A model generated the notes under the pieces. The model searched no databases and had not been told where the DNA came from. It saw nothing but the letters and a program-made list of their open reading frames with translations. A stretch of 64,000 nucleotides of DNA from positions 248,001 to 312,000 of the forward strand of contig CAVQMC010000004.1 of assembly GCA_963713505.1 (NCBI GenBank). The letters run 5' to 3'. The stretch comes from CAVQMC01 sp963713505 (lineage in GTDB: Bacteria > Bacteroidota > Ignavibacteria > Ignavibacteriales > Ignavibacteriaceae). The position numbers were made by a program, and so were the translations under genes. Below, in pieces: positions 9,304-17,356 of this stretch. Numbering within the stretch: the first letter of the stretch is position 1; the number at the start of each line of letters is the position of its first letter.

Positions 9304-9343
9304 AATTCCTTTTACATTTCATTAATTAAAAGGGATTGTTTTT
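9304..9343 (+). terminator. Probable intrinsic terminator after dnaA
   Basis: AATTCCTTTT at 9304-9313 pairs with AAAAGGGATT at 9328-9337 with one G-U pair. It is followed by GTTTTT. It is A/T-rich and so only moderately stable, but it sits 22 bases after the dnaA stop and before a new gene. Confidence 0.55.
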
Positions 9344-9413
9344 AAACCTTTCTAAATTTCTATAATCCTCATGAAAAATCCTTAATAATAAAATTATTTG
9401 TTATTTTTCATTT

Positions 9414-10358
9414 ATGCAGAATTTAGTTTTTACACTGAATATTGTCGCACCGGTTTTTTTAATTGTTGCAGTTGGAATATTACTGAAGCAAATTAAACTA
9501 ATTGACCAAAGTTTTGTATCACTTTCCTCTAAAATTGTTTTTACGGTTTCATTGCCTGCTTTAATATTTGAAGAATTATCCGGACTTAATCTTCAAAAAG
9601 CATTTGATATTAATTCGATAGGCTATGTCTATTTTGGAACTTTGTTTTCTTTTATTATTATCTGGGTATTATCAATTCCTTTTATAAAGGAAGGTAAAGA
9701 TCGCAGTGTTGTAATACAAGGTGCTTTCAGAGGAAATTATGCAATCGTCGGACTTGCATTAATCTCCAATATGTTTGGTAATTCCGGTTTGGGAAAAGCA
9801 TCAATAATTTTAGCTTTTGTTTTACCTTTATATAATATTTTAGCTGTAGTTGCATTAACGGTTCCTTTAAGAAAAGAAAGAAAGTTAAATATAAAAGATA
9901 CTATATGGGAAATAATTAAGAATCCATTAATACTTGCTGTAATTGCCGCCATTCCGTTTTCTTATTTTAAAATTCCGGTTACCGGAGTTTGGAAAACAAC
10001 AATTAGATATCTAGCTGATCTTGCTCTGCCTTTAGCATTAATTGGAATTGGAGGTTCACTGAATATTAAAAACATCAAAGAAGCTTCCGCACTTGCTTTT
10101 TCATCTTCTATTTATAAATTAATAGTAGTTCCTTTATTATTTACTTACGGCGCTTTTCTATTTGGTTTCAAAGGGAGTGACCTTGGCATTCTATTTATCC
10201 TGTTTTCATGTCCAACTGCAATTGCAAGTTTTATTATGGCAGAAGCCATGGGCTGTAACAGTAAATTAGCCGGCAACATAGTTTTAATAACTACATTAGG
10301 ATCAGTTATTTCAATTTCAATTGGTTTATATATTTTAAAATCATTTAATCTTTTATAA
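9414..10358 (+). CDS. AEC-family (auxin efflux carrier-like) membrane permease
   Basis: A 314-residue polytopic inner-membrane protein with about ten hydrophobic segments arranged as two five-helix halves, the layout of the auxin efflux carrier / malonate permease family. Family-like features are the N-terminal IVAPVFLIVAVGILLKQIKL, the central loop GAFRGNYAIVGLALISNMFG, and the second-half ALPLALIGIGGSLN. In bacteria such proteins export or exchange organic acids; the substrate cannot be read from sequence. Its stop overlaps the ATG of the following sugar kinase by one base (TAATG at 10356-10360), so the two are translationally coupled. A role in moving a cell-wall sugar or acid used by the next genes is possible but unproven. 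Confidence 0.85.
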   Translation: MQNLVFTLNIVAPVFLIVAVGILLKQIKLIDQSFVSLSSKIVFTVSLPALIFEELSGLNLQKAFDINSIGYVYFGTLFSFIIIWVLSIPFIKEGKDRSVVIQGAFRGNYAIVGLALISNMFGNSGLGKASIILAFVLPLYNILAVVALTVPLRKERKLNIKDTIWEIIKNPLILAVIAAIPFSYFKIPVTGVWKTTIRYLADLALPLALIGIGGSLNIKNIKEASALAFSSSIYKLIVVPLLFTYGAFLFGFKGSDLGILFILFSCPTAIASFIMAEAMGCNSKLAGNIVLITTLGSVISISIGLYILKSFNLL

Positions 10359-11353
10359 TGAGCGAAGAATTAAAAAATATTTTTATATCGATATTTAAAG
10401 AAATTACCGGAACTGAACCTGAAAAAATTTCACAGCTTCCCCCTTCAGGTTCTTACAGAAAATATTATAGAATTTTTGGAAAAGATAAATCATTAATCGG
10501 TGTCTATAATAATGATGAAAAAGAAAATACTGCTTTTGTTGAATTCACAAATCATTTCTTAAAAAAAGGTTTACCGGTTTCTCAAATCTATAAATATGTT
10601 CCTGAAAAAAGTGTTTACTTAATGGATGATTTCGGAGATTCATCTTTATTCACAGTTTTAAATGATGAAAGAAAAGATGATAATTTTCCCGGAACAGCAA
10701 TTCCGCTTTATAAAGAAGCGATTAAAATTCTTCCTCAGTTTCAAATAAAAGCCAGGGAAGATTTTAATTTTGATTTCTGTTATCCGCGTGCAAAATTTGA
10801 TAAACAATCCATGATGTGGGATTTAAATTATTTTAAATATTATTTTTTAAAACTTGCAAAGGTTCCTTTCAATGAACAAAAATTAGAAGACGATTTTAAT
10901 ATATTTGTAAATTTTTTACTTGAAGAAAAACAAGATTACTTTATGTACCGCGATTATCAATCGCGCAATATAATGGTAATGAACGATAAATTATTTTTTA
11001 TTGATTACCAGGGCGGAAGGGAAGGAGCTTTGCAGTATGATATTGCTTCATTGATTTTCGATGCAAAAGCAAATATTCCTTTTAATTTAAAGGAAGAATT
11101 TCTGGATTTATACATCACAGCACTTGGCGAATATCATAAAGTAAATAAACAGAATTTTGTAAAATACTATTACGGTTATGTTTTAATAAGAATTCTGCAA
11201 GCCATGGGAGCTTACGGCTTTAGAGGTTTTTACGAAAGAAAAGAACATTTTCTTAAAAGTATTCCGTTTGCTTTGAAAAATTTACAATGGCTCTTAACGA
11301 ATTCAAAAATTTCCGTAAATATTCCGGAATTGTTAAGGCTTTTGAATTCTTGA
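10358..11353 (+). CDS. AmgK-like aminosugar kinase (APH-fold phosphotransferase)
   Basis: This 331-residue protein has the aminoglycoside-phosphotransferase fold in the form of AmgK, the anomeric kinase that makes MurNAc-1-phosphate or GlcNAc-1-phosphate in the peptidoglycan salvage route first described in Pseudomonas. Visible motifs are PPSGSYRKYYRIFG near residue 30, LMDDFGDSSLF, the catalytic loop YRDYQSRNIM (Brenner-type, Asp then Asn) and the metal-binding FIDYQGGREGALQYDIASL. It precedes a RapZ C-domain and a MurU-like nucleotidyltransferase, which strongly supports the salvage role. In many Bacteroidota the kinase and RapZ domain are, to my recollection, one protein. Here the frame ends at TGA 11351-11353, and one extra T would read straight into the RapZ domain. 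The substrate is inferred. Confidence 0.82.
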   Translation: MSEELKNIFISIFKEITGTEPEKISQLPPSGSYRKYYRIFGKDKSLIGVYNNDEKENTAFVEFTNHFLKKGLPVSQIYKYVPEKSVYLMDDFGDSSLFTVLNDERKDDNFPGTAIPLYKEAIKILPQFQIKAREDFNFDFCYPRAKFDKQSMMWDLNYFKYYFLKLAKVPFNEQKLEDDFNIFVNFLLEEKQDYFMYRDYQSRNIMVMNDKLFFIDYQGGREGALQYDIASLIFDAKANIPFNLKEEFLDLYITALGEYHKVNKQNFVKYYYGYVLIRILQAMGAYGFRGFYERKEHFLKSIPFALKNLQWLLTNSKISVNIPELLRLLNS

Positions 11354-11799
11354 TTGATTCAAAAGAATTGAAGAAAATAAATGAAGATGTTTCAGATAAA
11401 AATAAATTAACTGTGGAGATAAATAGTTTCTCTTATAAATCCGAGATTCCTGTTGATTACAGCGGTCACGGCGGAGGCTTTGTTTTTGACTGCCGGTCGA
11501 TTCTTAATCCCGGTAAATATGAAGAATATAAATTCTTAAACGGAAAAGATAAACCAGTAATGGATTTTTTGGAAACTAAAAGTGAAGCGGGAAAATTTTT
11601 AGATGATGTTTATTCAATTGTTGATTCTTCTGTAGAAAAATATTTAAGTAAAAAGTTTAATCATTTAATGATTAGTTTCGGATGTACAGGCGGTCAGCAT
11701 AGATCTGTTTATTGTGCAGAAAGATTAGCTGAACATCTTACGGGCAAATATGATGTCCGGATAAAATTGAATCATATTGAGCTCAAGAAAAATATTTAA
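11287..11799 (+). CDS. RapZ C-terminal-domain protein
   Basis: The product matches only the C-terminal domain of RapZ/YvcJ, without the N-terminal P-loop ATPase. Conserved blocks are INSFSYKSEIP, a glycine-rich GHGGGFVFDCR, DKPVMDFLE and the signature SFGCTGGQHRSVYCAERLAE. In E. coli this domain senses glucosamine-6-phosphate and controls GlcN6P synthase through small RNAs; here it may sense an aminosugar intermediate. The ATG at 11287 would overlap the kinase gene by 67 bases. An in-frame TTG at 11350, overlapping the kinase TGA, is an equally good start and lies nearer the conserved region. Alternatively the two are one fused gene broken by loss of a T near 11350. Confidence 0.85.
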   Translation: MALNEFKNFRKYSGIVKAFEFLIDSKELKKINEDVSDKNKLTVEINSFSYKSEIPVDYSGHGGGFVFDCRSILNPGKYEEYKFLNGKDKPVMDFLETKSEAGKFLDDVYSIVDSSVEKYLSKKFNHLMISFGCTGGQHRSVYCAERLAEHLTGKYDVRIKLNHIELKKNI

Positions 11800-11819
11800 T
11801 AATTATACCTAAGGTAATT

Positions 11820-12551
11820 ATGAAAGCAATGATTTTCGCAGCCGGCCTAGGTACAAGATTAAAACCCTTAACCGACAATAAACCCAAAGCATTAGTAGAA
11901 ATTAGAGATTACCCGCTGCTGGAAATTGCAGTGAGAAAATTAAAATATTTCGGCTTTGATGAAATTATTGTAAATGTTCATCACTTTTCCGAAAGCGTTA
12001 TAAATTTTTTGGAAACAAAACAGAATTTCGAAATTTCCATGGCTGTTTCCGACGAATCGCAGCAGCTTCTGGGAACCGGAGGCGGATTAAAAAAAGCATC
12101 GTGGTTTTTTAATGATGGAAAACCGTTTATTGTTTATAATGTTGATATACTCACCGATATGGATTTATCAAATTTTTATGAAGAACATCTTAAGTTCGGC
12201 GGCATTGCTTCACTTGCTGTCCGCCAAAGAAAAACTTCCAGGTACTTATTATTTAATATGGAAAACAAACTATGCGGATGGAAAAATATAGAGGAAGATG
12301 AAGAAATAATCAAAAGAAATGATAAACCTTTAGTTTCTTTCGGATTCAGCGGAATACACATTATTGATCCTTTGATTTTTAATTTGATGCCGGAAGAAAA
12401 AGAATTTTCTATTATTGATCTTTATTTAAACTTGGCAAAAGATAATGATATTTATGCTTACAGGGATGACGATTCAATTTGGATAGATGTGGGAAGAAAA
12501 GAAAATTTAATTGAAGCAGAAAAATTATTCGATAAAGTAAAATTTAAATAG
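11820..12551 (+). CDS. MurU-like sugar-phosphate nucleotidyltransferase
   Basis: A 243-residue nucleotidyltransferase of the GT-A-like pyrophosphorylase fold. The N-terminal MIFAAGLGTRLKPLTDNKPK is the nucleotide-binding signature (G-x-G-T/E-R, then PK-L), followed by VNVHHFSESVINFL and LGTGGGLKKA. The metal-binding Asp lies in YNVDILTD near residue 107, and the second metal ligand in IWIDVGRKENL. The short length without a C-terminal hexapeptide domain fits MurU, which converts MurNAc-1-phosphate to UDP-MurNAc. It follows the RapZ-domain gene by 20 bases and completes a kinase/sensor/nucleotidyltransferase cassette. A mannose- or glucose-1-phosphate enzyme is the main alternative. Confidence 0.83.
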   Translation: MKAMIFAAGLGTRLKPLTDNKPKALVEIRDYPLLEIAVRKLKYFGFDEIIVNVHHFSESVINFLETKQNFEISMAVSDESQQLLGTGGGLKKASWFFNDGKPFIVYNVDILTDMDLSNFYEEHLKFGGIASLAVRQRKTSRYLLFNMENKLCGWKNIEEDEEIIKRNDKPLVSFGFSGIHIIDPLIFNLMPEEKEFSIIDLYLNLAKDNDIYAYRDDDSIWIDVGRKENLIEAEKLFDKVKFK

Positions 12552-12575
12552 TTAAGGAAGGTTTGTTAAAATATT

Positions 12576-12878
12576 ATGAAAGTTATAGCTGATTTATGTG
12601 TAGTTCCGGTTGGAGTCGGAGTCTCTGTTTCCAAATACATCGCAGAATGTGAAAAAATTTTAAAAGATGCCGGATTAAAAACCAAACTTCATTCTTACGG
12701 AACAGATATAGAGGGTGAGTGGGACAAAGTTTTTGATGCGGTTAAAAAATGTCATGAAAAAATTCACGAAATGGGAGCGCCGAGAATTTCTTCAACTTTA
12801 AGATTCGGAACCAGAACTGACCGCGAGCAGACAATGGATGATAAAATAAAAAGCGTTGAAGATAAATTAAAACTTTAA
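12576..12878 (+). CDS. MTH1187-family (thiamine-binding type) small protein
   Basis: The 100-residue protein belongs to the MTH1187/YkoF-like family, ferredoxin-like folds of which some members bind thiamine or its pyrimidine moiety in the cytoplasm. Family marks are the N-terminal DLCVVPVGVGVSVSKYIAEC, the central YGTDIEGEWDKVF, and the ISSTLRFGTRTDR strand near the end. A strong AAGGAAGG ribosome-binding site precedes the ATG, and the gene follows the nucleotidyltransferase by 24 bases. Its precise ligand here is unknown. Confidence 0.88.
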   Translation: MKVIADLCVVPVGVGVSVSKYIAECEKILKDAGLKTKLHSYGTDIEGEWDKVFDAVKKCHEKIHEMGAPRISSTLRFGTRTDREQTMDDKIKSVEDKLKL

Positions 12879-12915
12879 AACAACATTGGTGTTCCATTTC
12901 ATTAATAAAAAATTC

Positions 12916-13003
12916 GTCATTCTGAATTTATTTCAGAATCTTAAACGGCATTCTGTAAGTTTCCGAACCAAACATGCCGAATATAGCAGGTTCGGAATAA
13001 CAA
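12916..13003. repeat. Intergenic composite inverted-repeat element
   Basis: A hairpin ATTCTGAA (12919-12926) / TTCAGAAT (12932-12939) is followed by a second, TTCCGAACC (12961-12969) / GGTTCGGAA (12989-12997). The outer ends (GTCATTCTGAA and TTCGGAATAAC) are also roughly complementary. The GTCATTCTGAA...TTCAGAATCT form resembles REP-like intergenic repeats that I recall from Bacteroidota genomes. Only one copy is seen in this window, so family membership is inferred. Confidence 0.5.
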
Positions 13004-13053
13004 TCTTTAAAATTTAGTGAAGTACTTTCCTGAAAAAATAATTATCAAAATTG

Positions 13054-13503
13054 ATGGCTTTAAATATAAATCTTCCCAAAAATGAAATTAAAATAGGTGT
13101 AATTTCCGATACTCACGGATTATTAAGACCTCAAGTAAAAAGATTATTTAAAAATGAAGATTTAATTATTCATGCCGGAGATGTCGGTGATAAAAATATT
13201 CTTGATGAATTAAATTCCTTAACAAAAACATTTGTTATAAAGGGAAATATTGATTCGGAAGACTGGACTTTCAACATTCCTTATGTTTTAAGATTAAAAA
13301 TTAATGATAAACTTTTTTATTTAATCCACAATATTGGTGAATTGAAAATTGATCCTATAGAAGAAAAAATTGACTGCATAATTTTCGGACATTCGCATAA
13401 ACCATCAATTAAAAGGAAAAATAATGTTTTATATTTCAATCCCGGAAGCGCAGGCAAAAAAAGATTTTCTTTACCGATTACTCTGGGAAGAATTAAGAAT
13501 TAA
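13054..13503 (+). CDS. YfcE/MJ0936-type metallophosphoesterase, C-terminus probably frameshifted
   Basis: A small calcineurin-like phosphodiesterase. Metal-binding motifs are all present: GVISDTHG (D and H), HAGDVGD, KGNID (Asn), and near the end IFGHSHKP, then NPGSAGKK. The ATG at 13054 is preferred over the in-frame TTG at 13051. The frame stops at 13503, but the next frame reads KNGKISARILKLISD and stops at 13549, which is the tail expected for this family. A single extra base around 13490-13500 therefore probably truncates the last strand. Catalytic residues are unaffected. Cellular substrate unknown. Confidence 0.85.
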   Translation: MALNINLPKNEIKIGVISDTHGLLRPQVKRLFKNEDLIIHAGDVGDKNILDELNSLTKTFVIKGNIDSEDWTFNIPYVLRLKINDKLFYLIHNIGELKIDPIEEKIDCIIFGHSHKPSIKRKNNVLYFNPGSAGKKRFSLPITLGRIKN

Positions 13504-13558
13504 AAACGGAAAAATTTCTGCAAGGATCTTAAAATTAATTTCAGATTGATTAAGAAAA

Positions 13559-14128
13559 ATGGAATCTCATAAAAAGGAAATAGAATACAAATTTTTAGTT
13601 AAGTCCGGTGAATGGAAGAAAAATGCAAAAGGAGTTTTGTATAAGCAAGGATATCTTTCAACCGAGCAGGGAAGAGTTGTTCGTGTAAGACTTGAAGGTG
13701 AGAATGCAAAGCTTACAATAAAAGGAAGGAAAACCGGTCCTGAAGGTGCAGAATTTGAATATGACATTCCTAAAAAAGATGCCGAATATATTTTAGAAAA
13801 TTTATGTTTAAAACCTTTAATAGAAAAAACCCGTTATAAAATTGAGTTTGAAGGAAACATTTGGGAAGTAGATAAATTTTACGGCGAAAATGATGGCTTG
13901 GTTTTAGCTGAATTAGAAGTGAAATCTACAAAACAAAAGTTTAAGAAACCGGATTGGATTGGAAAAGAAGTAACAAACGATCCCAAATATAAAAATGCTA
14001 ATCTGGTAGCTAATCCTTTTTCTAAGTGGAGAAAATCAACCTTTAATTTTCACGCCAAGACGCTAAGTCTTTGCATCTTAGCGGCTTTGCGTGAGACATT
14101 TTTCAATCATACTCATCCCAGCTTTTAA
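13559..14128 (+). CDS. CYTH-domain protein (class IV cyclase / triphosphatase fold)
   Basis: The 189-residue protein has the CYTH triphosphate tunnel fold. The defining ExExK motif is present as EIEYKFLV at residues 7-14. Basic tunnel residues appear in VVRVRLEG, KLTIKGR, EKTRYKIEF, and acidic ones in WEVDKF and LAELEV. Such single-domain proteins in bacteria are usually inorganic triphosphatases and less often adenylyl cyclases. The conserved domain ends at NPFSKW about residue 157. The remaining ~30 residues are encoded by a hairpin repeat (14051-14093) and overlap the carB 3' end by 26 bases, so the tail is probably an accidental extension. Confidence 0.85.
   Translation: MESHKKEIEYKFLVKSGEWKKNAKGVLYKQGYLSTEQGRVVRVRLEGENAKLTIKGRKTGPEGAEFEYDIPKKDAEYILENLCLKPLIEKTRYKIEFEGNIWEVDKFYGENDGLVLAELEVKSTKQKFKKPDWIGKEVTNDPKYKNANLVANPFSKWRKSTFNFHAKTLSLCILAALRETFFNHTHPSF
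14051..14093. repeat. Imperfect palindromic repeat (CACGC-AAG-CGC-AAG type)
   Basis: CACGCCAAGACGCTAAG (14051-14067) pairs with CTTAGCGGCTTTGCGTG (14077-14093), 15 of 17 positions, around a 9-base loop. A shorter relative lies at 17339-17355. It sits between convergent CYTH and carB genes, runs into the CYTH frame, and could end transcription from either side. The sequence type resembles dispersed repeats of Chlorobi/Bacteroidota genomes, from memory. Confidence 0.65.
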
Positions 14129-17100
14129 TTTCCAGATCTTGAATCTGATATCTTTGAATTGCTTTTACAAATCTTTTAGCAAATTGAACATTTGTAAACA
14201 AAGGAATATTTAAATCTACCGCTTTTCTTCTAATTATGTAATCGCTGTCCAGTTCTACTTTTTCTGCCGTTTTGGGAATATTGATAACAAGATCGATTTT
14301 TCCTTCATTTAAATATGTTAAAATTCCAGGTTCATCATTATCAAATGGTCTGTGTAAAACTTCAACAGATAAACCGTTATTGTTGTAAAAATCCGCGGTT
14401 CCTTTTGTTCCGTAAAATTTCAATCCCATGTCGCTAAGAACATGAAGTTCTTCAATTAATTCTGCTTTATTTTTTAAGGTGCCGGTTGATAGCATTACAG
14501 CTTTTTTAGGAATTTTATGTCCGGTTGAAAGAAGGCTTTTCATAAATGCTTCATTAAAATCATCGCCCAGACATGCAACTTCTCCGGTAGAAGACATTTC
14601 AACTCCAGTTACCGGATCGGATCCTTTTAATCTTGTAAATGAAAATTGTGAGGCTTTAACTCCGACATAATCGAGATCGAAAGAAGATTTATCAATTTTA
14701 GGAACTTTCTCTCCGCACATTAATCTTGTAGCAATTTCAATAAAGTTTATTTTTAACGTTTTTGATACAAAAGGAAAACTTCTGGAAGCACGGAGATTGC
14801 ATTCAATTACTTTTACATCATTATCTTTAGCAATAAACTGAATATTAAAAGGTCCTGTAATTTCCAAAGCTTTTGCAATCTGCTTAGTAATCATTTTAAC
14901 ACGGCGCATAGTTTCCAAGTAAGTTCTCTGCGGAGGAAGAACAATTGTTGCGTCGCCGCTGTGCACGCCTGCATTTTCAACATGTTCGGCAATTGCATAA
15001 CAAAATAATTCTCCGTTATCAGCAACAGCATCAACTTCTATTTCTCTTGCATCAGTGATAAATTTACTAATTACAACGGGATGATCTTTACTTAACTCGG
15101 TTGCTTTAATTAAATACTCTTCAAGTTCGTCTACGGAAAGAACTATGCTCATTGCGGCTCCGCTGAGAACATAGCTTGGTCTAATTAAAACTGGATAATT
15201 TACTATTCGTGCAAATTGTTTGGCTTCTTTAAGACTTGTTAATTCTTTCCATTCAGGCTGATCAATTCTGTTCTCATCCAAAATCTGGGAGAATTTATTT
15301 CTGTTTTCCGCATTATCAATTTGTTTGGGAGAGGTGCCGAGTATTTTTAATCCTGCCTTATCTAATTTTACTGCAAGATTATTCGGAACTTGTCCGCCCA
15401 TTGAAACAATAACTCCTTCAGGATTTTCAAGATCGTAAATATCAAGAACTCTTTCAAAAGTTAATTGTTCAAAATAAAGTTTATCGCATATATCATAATC
15501 AGTGCTTACAGTTTCCGGATTGCAGTTGATCATGATTGTTTTATAATTCATTTTATTTAAAGACATTACTGCATTAACGCAGCACCAGTCAAATTCTACC
15601 GAAGAACCGATTCTGTAAGCTCCGCTTCCTAAAACCACAATTTGATTTTTTTCGCCGATTGAAATGTCATGTTCAGTTCCGTGATAAGTCAAATATAAAT
15701 AATTAGTTTGTGCCGGGTATTCTGCTGCTAAAGTATCAATTTGTTTTACAATCGGAATAACATTTAAATTTTTCCTGTATTCTCTTACTTCAAGTTCTTT
15801 CGAGTTTGTCAGAACTGATATTTGATAATCCGAAAAACCATTCTCTTTTGCTTCACGCATCAACTCTTCTTTAACAGAACTTAATTTCTTACCGGTAAGT
15901 TTTTTCTCTGTTTCTATAATGTTTCTCATTTTATAAAGAAACCATTTGTCAATTTTTGTAAGATCATGAATTTTATCTATTGAATATCCTTCCTGCAATG
16001 CCTGCGCAACTGCGAACATCCTTTTATCTGTAGGCTTCGAAAGTTCTATATCCAACTCTTCAAAGTTTAATGAATTCCCGATAAAACCTTTCATTCCAAC
16101 ATCGAGCATTCTAATAGCTTTTTGTAAAACTTCCTCAAAAGTTCTTCCTAAAGACATTACTTCACCGACAGATTTCATTTCCGAACCAAGTTGAGTACTG
16201 ACCTGTCTGAATTTTTGAAGATCCCACCTTGGAAATTTAAGTGCAACATAATCCAGAGCCGGTTCAAAACATGCAGAAGTTTCTTGAGTAATTATATTTT
16301 CAACTTCATTTAATGCATAACCCAAAGCAAGTTTTGTTGCAATAAAAGCTAACGGATAACCTGTTGCTTTTGATGCAAGAGCGGAACTTCTGCTTAATCT
16401 TGCATTAACCTCAATTATTCGGTAATCATCGGAATTTGGATCAAGAGCATATTGAATATTACATTCGCCTATTACACCAAGATGCCTGATTAGTTTTATT
16501 CCGATTGAACGAAGTTTGAAATTTTCTTTAGCGGAAAGTGTTTGAACAGGAGCAATAACTATACTATCGCCGGTGTGAATTCCCATCGGATCAATATTTT
16601 CCATTGAACAAGTTGTTATACAGTTATTGTATTTATCTCTAACAATTTCATATTCAACTTCTTTCCATCCGTAAAGAGATTCTTCAATTAATATTTGTTT
16701 AGTAAATGAAAATGCTCTTCTTGCTTTTTCAATTAATTCTTCTTTAGTGTTTACAATTCCGGAACCGAGTCCGCCCAATGCATAAGCAATTCTAACCATA
16801 ACCGGAAAACCAATTTCTTCTCCTGCAGCAACTGCTTCATCAACATTTGTTGCAGTTTTACTTAATGCAACTTTTAAACCGATTTCGGTTACTCTTTCAC
16901 CAAATATTAATCTGTCTTCAGTTGCTTGAATTGCTTCAACAGGGGTTCCTAAAACTTTTACATTATATTTTTCAAGAATTTTCTTTTCATATAATTCAAC
17001 TCCGACATTTAATGCTGTTTGTCCGCCGAATTGCAGAAGAATACTGTCAGGCTTTTCTTTCTTTATAATTTTTTCAACGAATTCTGCAGTAATAGGTAGG

Positions 17101-17300
17101 AAGTAAACTTTATCTGCAAAGTTTTCTGAAGTTTGAATTGTTGCAATATTTGGATTAACGAGAACGGAAGTAATTCCATCTTCCTTTAAAGCTTTAATTG
17201 CCTGGCTGCCGGAGTAATCGAATTCGCCGGCTTGTCCAATTTGCAATGCACCGGATCCTAAGATCAGAACTTTTTTTGGTTTTCCTTTTTTTATCATCAT
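14103..17300 (-). CDS. carB: Carbamoyl-phosphate synthase large subunit
   Basis: CarB makes carbamoyl phosphate from bicarbonate, ATP and ammonia delivered by CarA, feeding pyrimidine and arginine synthesis. The 1065-residue protein is full length. It has two ATP-grasp halves: the first starts at KVLILGSGALQIGQAGEFDY and includes the NARLSRSSALASKATGYPLA block, the second starts at VVLGSGAYRIGSSVEFDWCC and includes IECNLRASRSFPFVSK. A C-terminal MGS-like allosteric domain (from about residue 930, GLKFYGTKGTADF) would bind regulators such as UMP or ornithine. Two adjacent ATGs open the frame. It follows carA by 56 bases, a gap that contains a repeat fragment. Confidence 0.98.
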   Translation of the reverse strand: MMIKKGKPKKVLILGSGALQIGQAGEFDYSGSQAIKALKEDGITSVLVNPNIATIQTSENFADKVYFLPITAEFVEKIIKKEKPDSILLQFGGQTALNVGVELYEKKILEKYNVKVLGTPVEAIQATEDRLIFGERVTEIGLKVALSKTATNVDEAVAAGEEIGFPVMVRIAYALGGLGSGIVNTKEELIEKARRAFSFTKQILIEESLYGWKEVEYEIVRDKYNNCITTCSMENIDPMGIHTGDSIVIAPVQTLSAKENFKLRSIGIKLIRHLGVIGECNIQYALDPNSDDYRIIEVNARLSRSSALASKATGYPLAFIATKLALGYALNEVENIITQETSACFEPALDYVALKFPRWDLQKFRQVSTQLGSEMKSVGEVMSLGRTFEEVLQKAIRMLDVGMKGFIGNSLNFEELDIELSKPTDKRMFAVAQALQEGYSIDKIHDLTKIDKWFLYKMRNIIETEKKLTGKKLSSVKEELMREAKENGFSDYQISVLTNSKELEVREYRKNLNVIPIVKQIDTLAAEYPAQTNYLYLTYHGTEHDISIGEKNQIVVLGSGAYRIGSSVEFDWCCVNAVMSLNKMNYKTIMINCNPETVSTDYDICDKLYFEQLTFERVLDIYDLENPEGVIVSMGGQVPNNLAVKLDKAGLKILGTSPKQIDNAENRNKFSQILDENRIDQPEWKELTSLKEAKQFARIVNYPVLIRPSYVLSGAAMSIVLSVDELEEYLIKATELSKDHPVVISKFITDAREIEVDAVADNGELFCYAIAEHVENAGVHSGDATIVLPPQRTYLETMRRVKMITKQIAKALEITGPFNIQFIAKDNDVKVIECNLRASRSFPFVSKTLKINFIEIATRLMCGEKVPKIDKSSFDLDYVGVKASQFSFTRLKGSDPVTGVEMSSTGEVACLGDDFNEAFMKSLLSTGHKIPKKAVMLSTGTLKNKAELIEELHVLSDMGLKFYGTKGTADFYNNNGLSVEVLHRPFDNDEPGILTYLNEGKIDLVINIPKTAEKVELDSDYIIRRKAVDLNIPLFTNVQFAKRFVKAIQRYQIQDLEIKSWDEYD

Positions 17301-17338
17301 AGTGTTTCTAGTGTTTAATTTTTATTACATAGTTTATT

Positions 17339-17355
17339 CACGCAAAGGCGCAAAG
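17339..17355. repeat. Fragment of dispersed repeat between carA and carB
   Basis: CACGCAAAGGCGCAAAG resembles the left arm of the palindromic repeat at 14051-14093. It lies in the 56-base carA-carB gap and ends next to the carA stop codon. A looser related string (TGCAAAGTTGCAAAGACACAAAG) lies near 21755-21777. Confidence 0.45.
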
Positions 17356-17356
17356 T

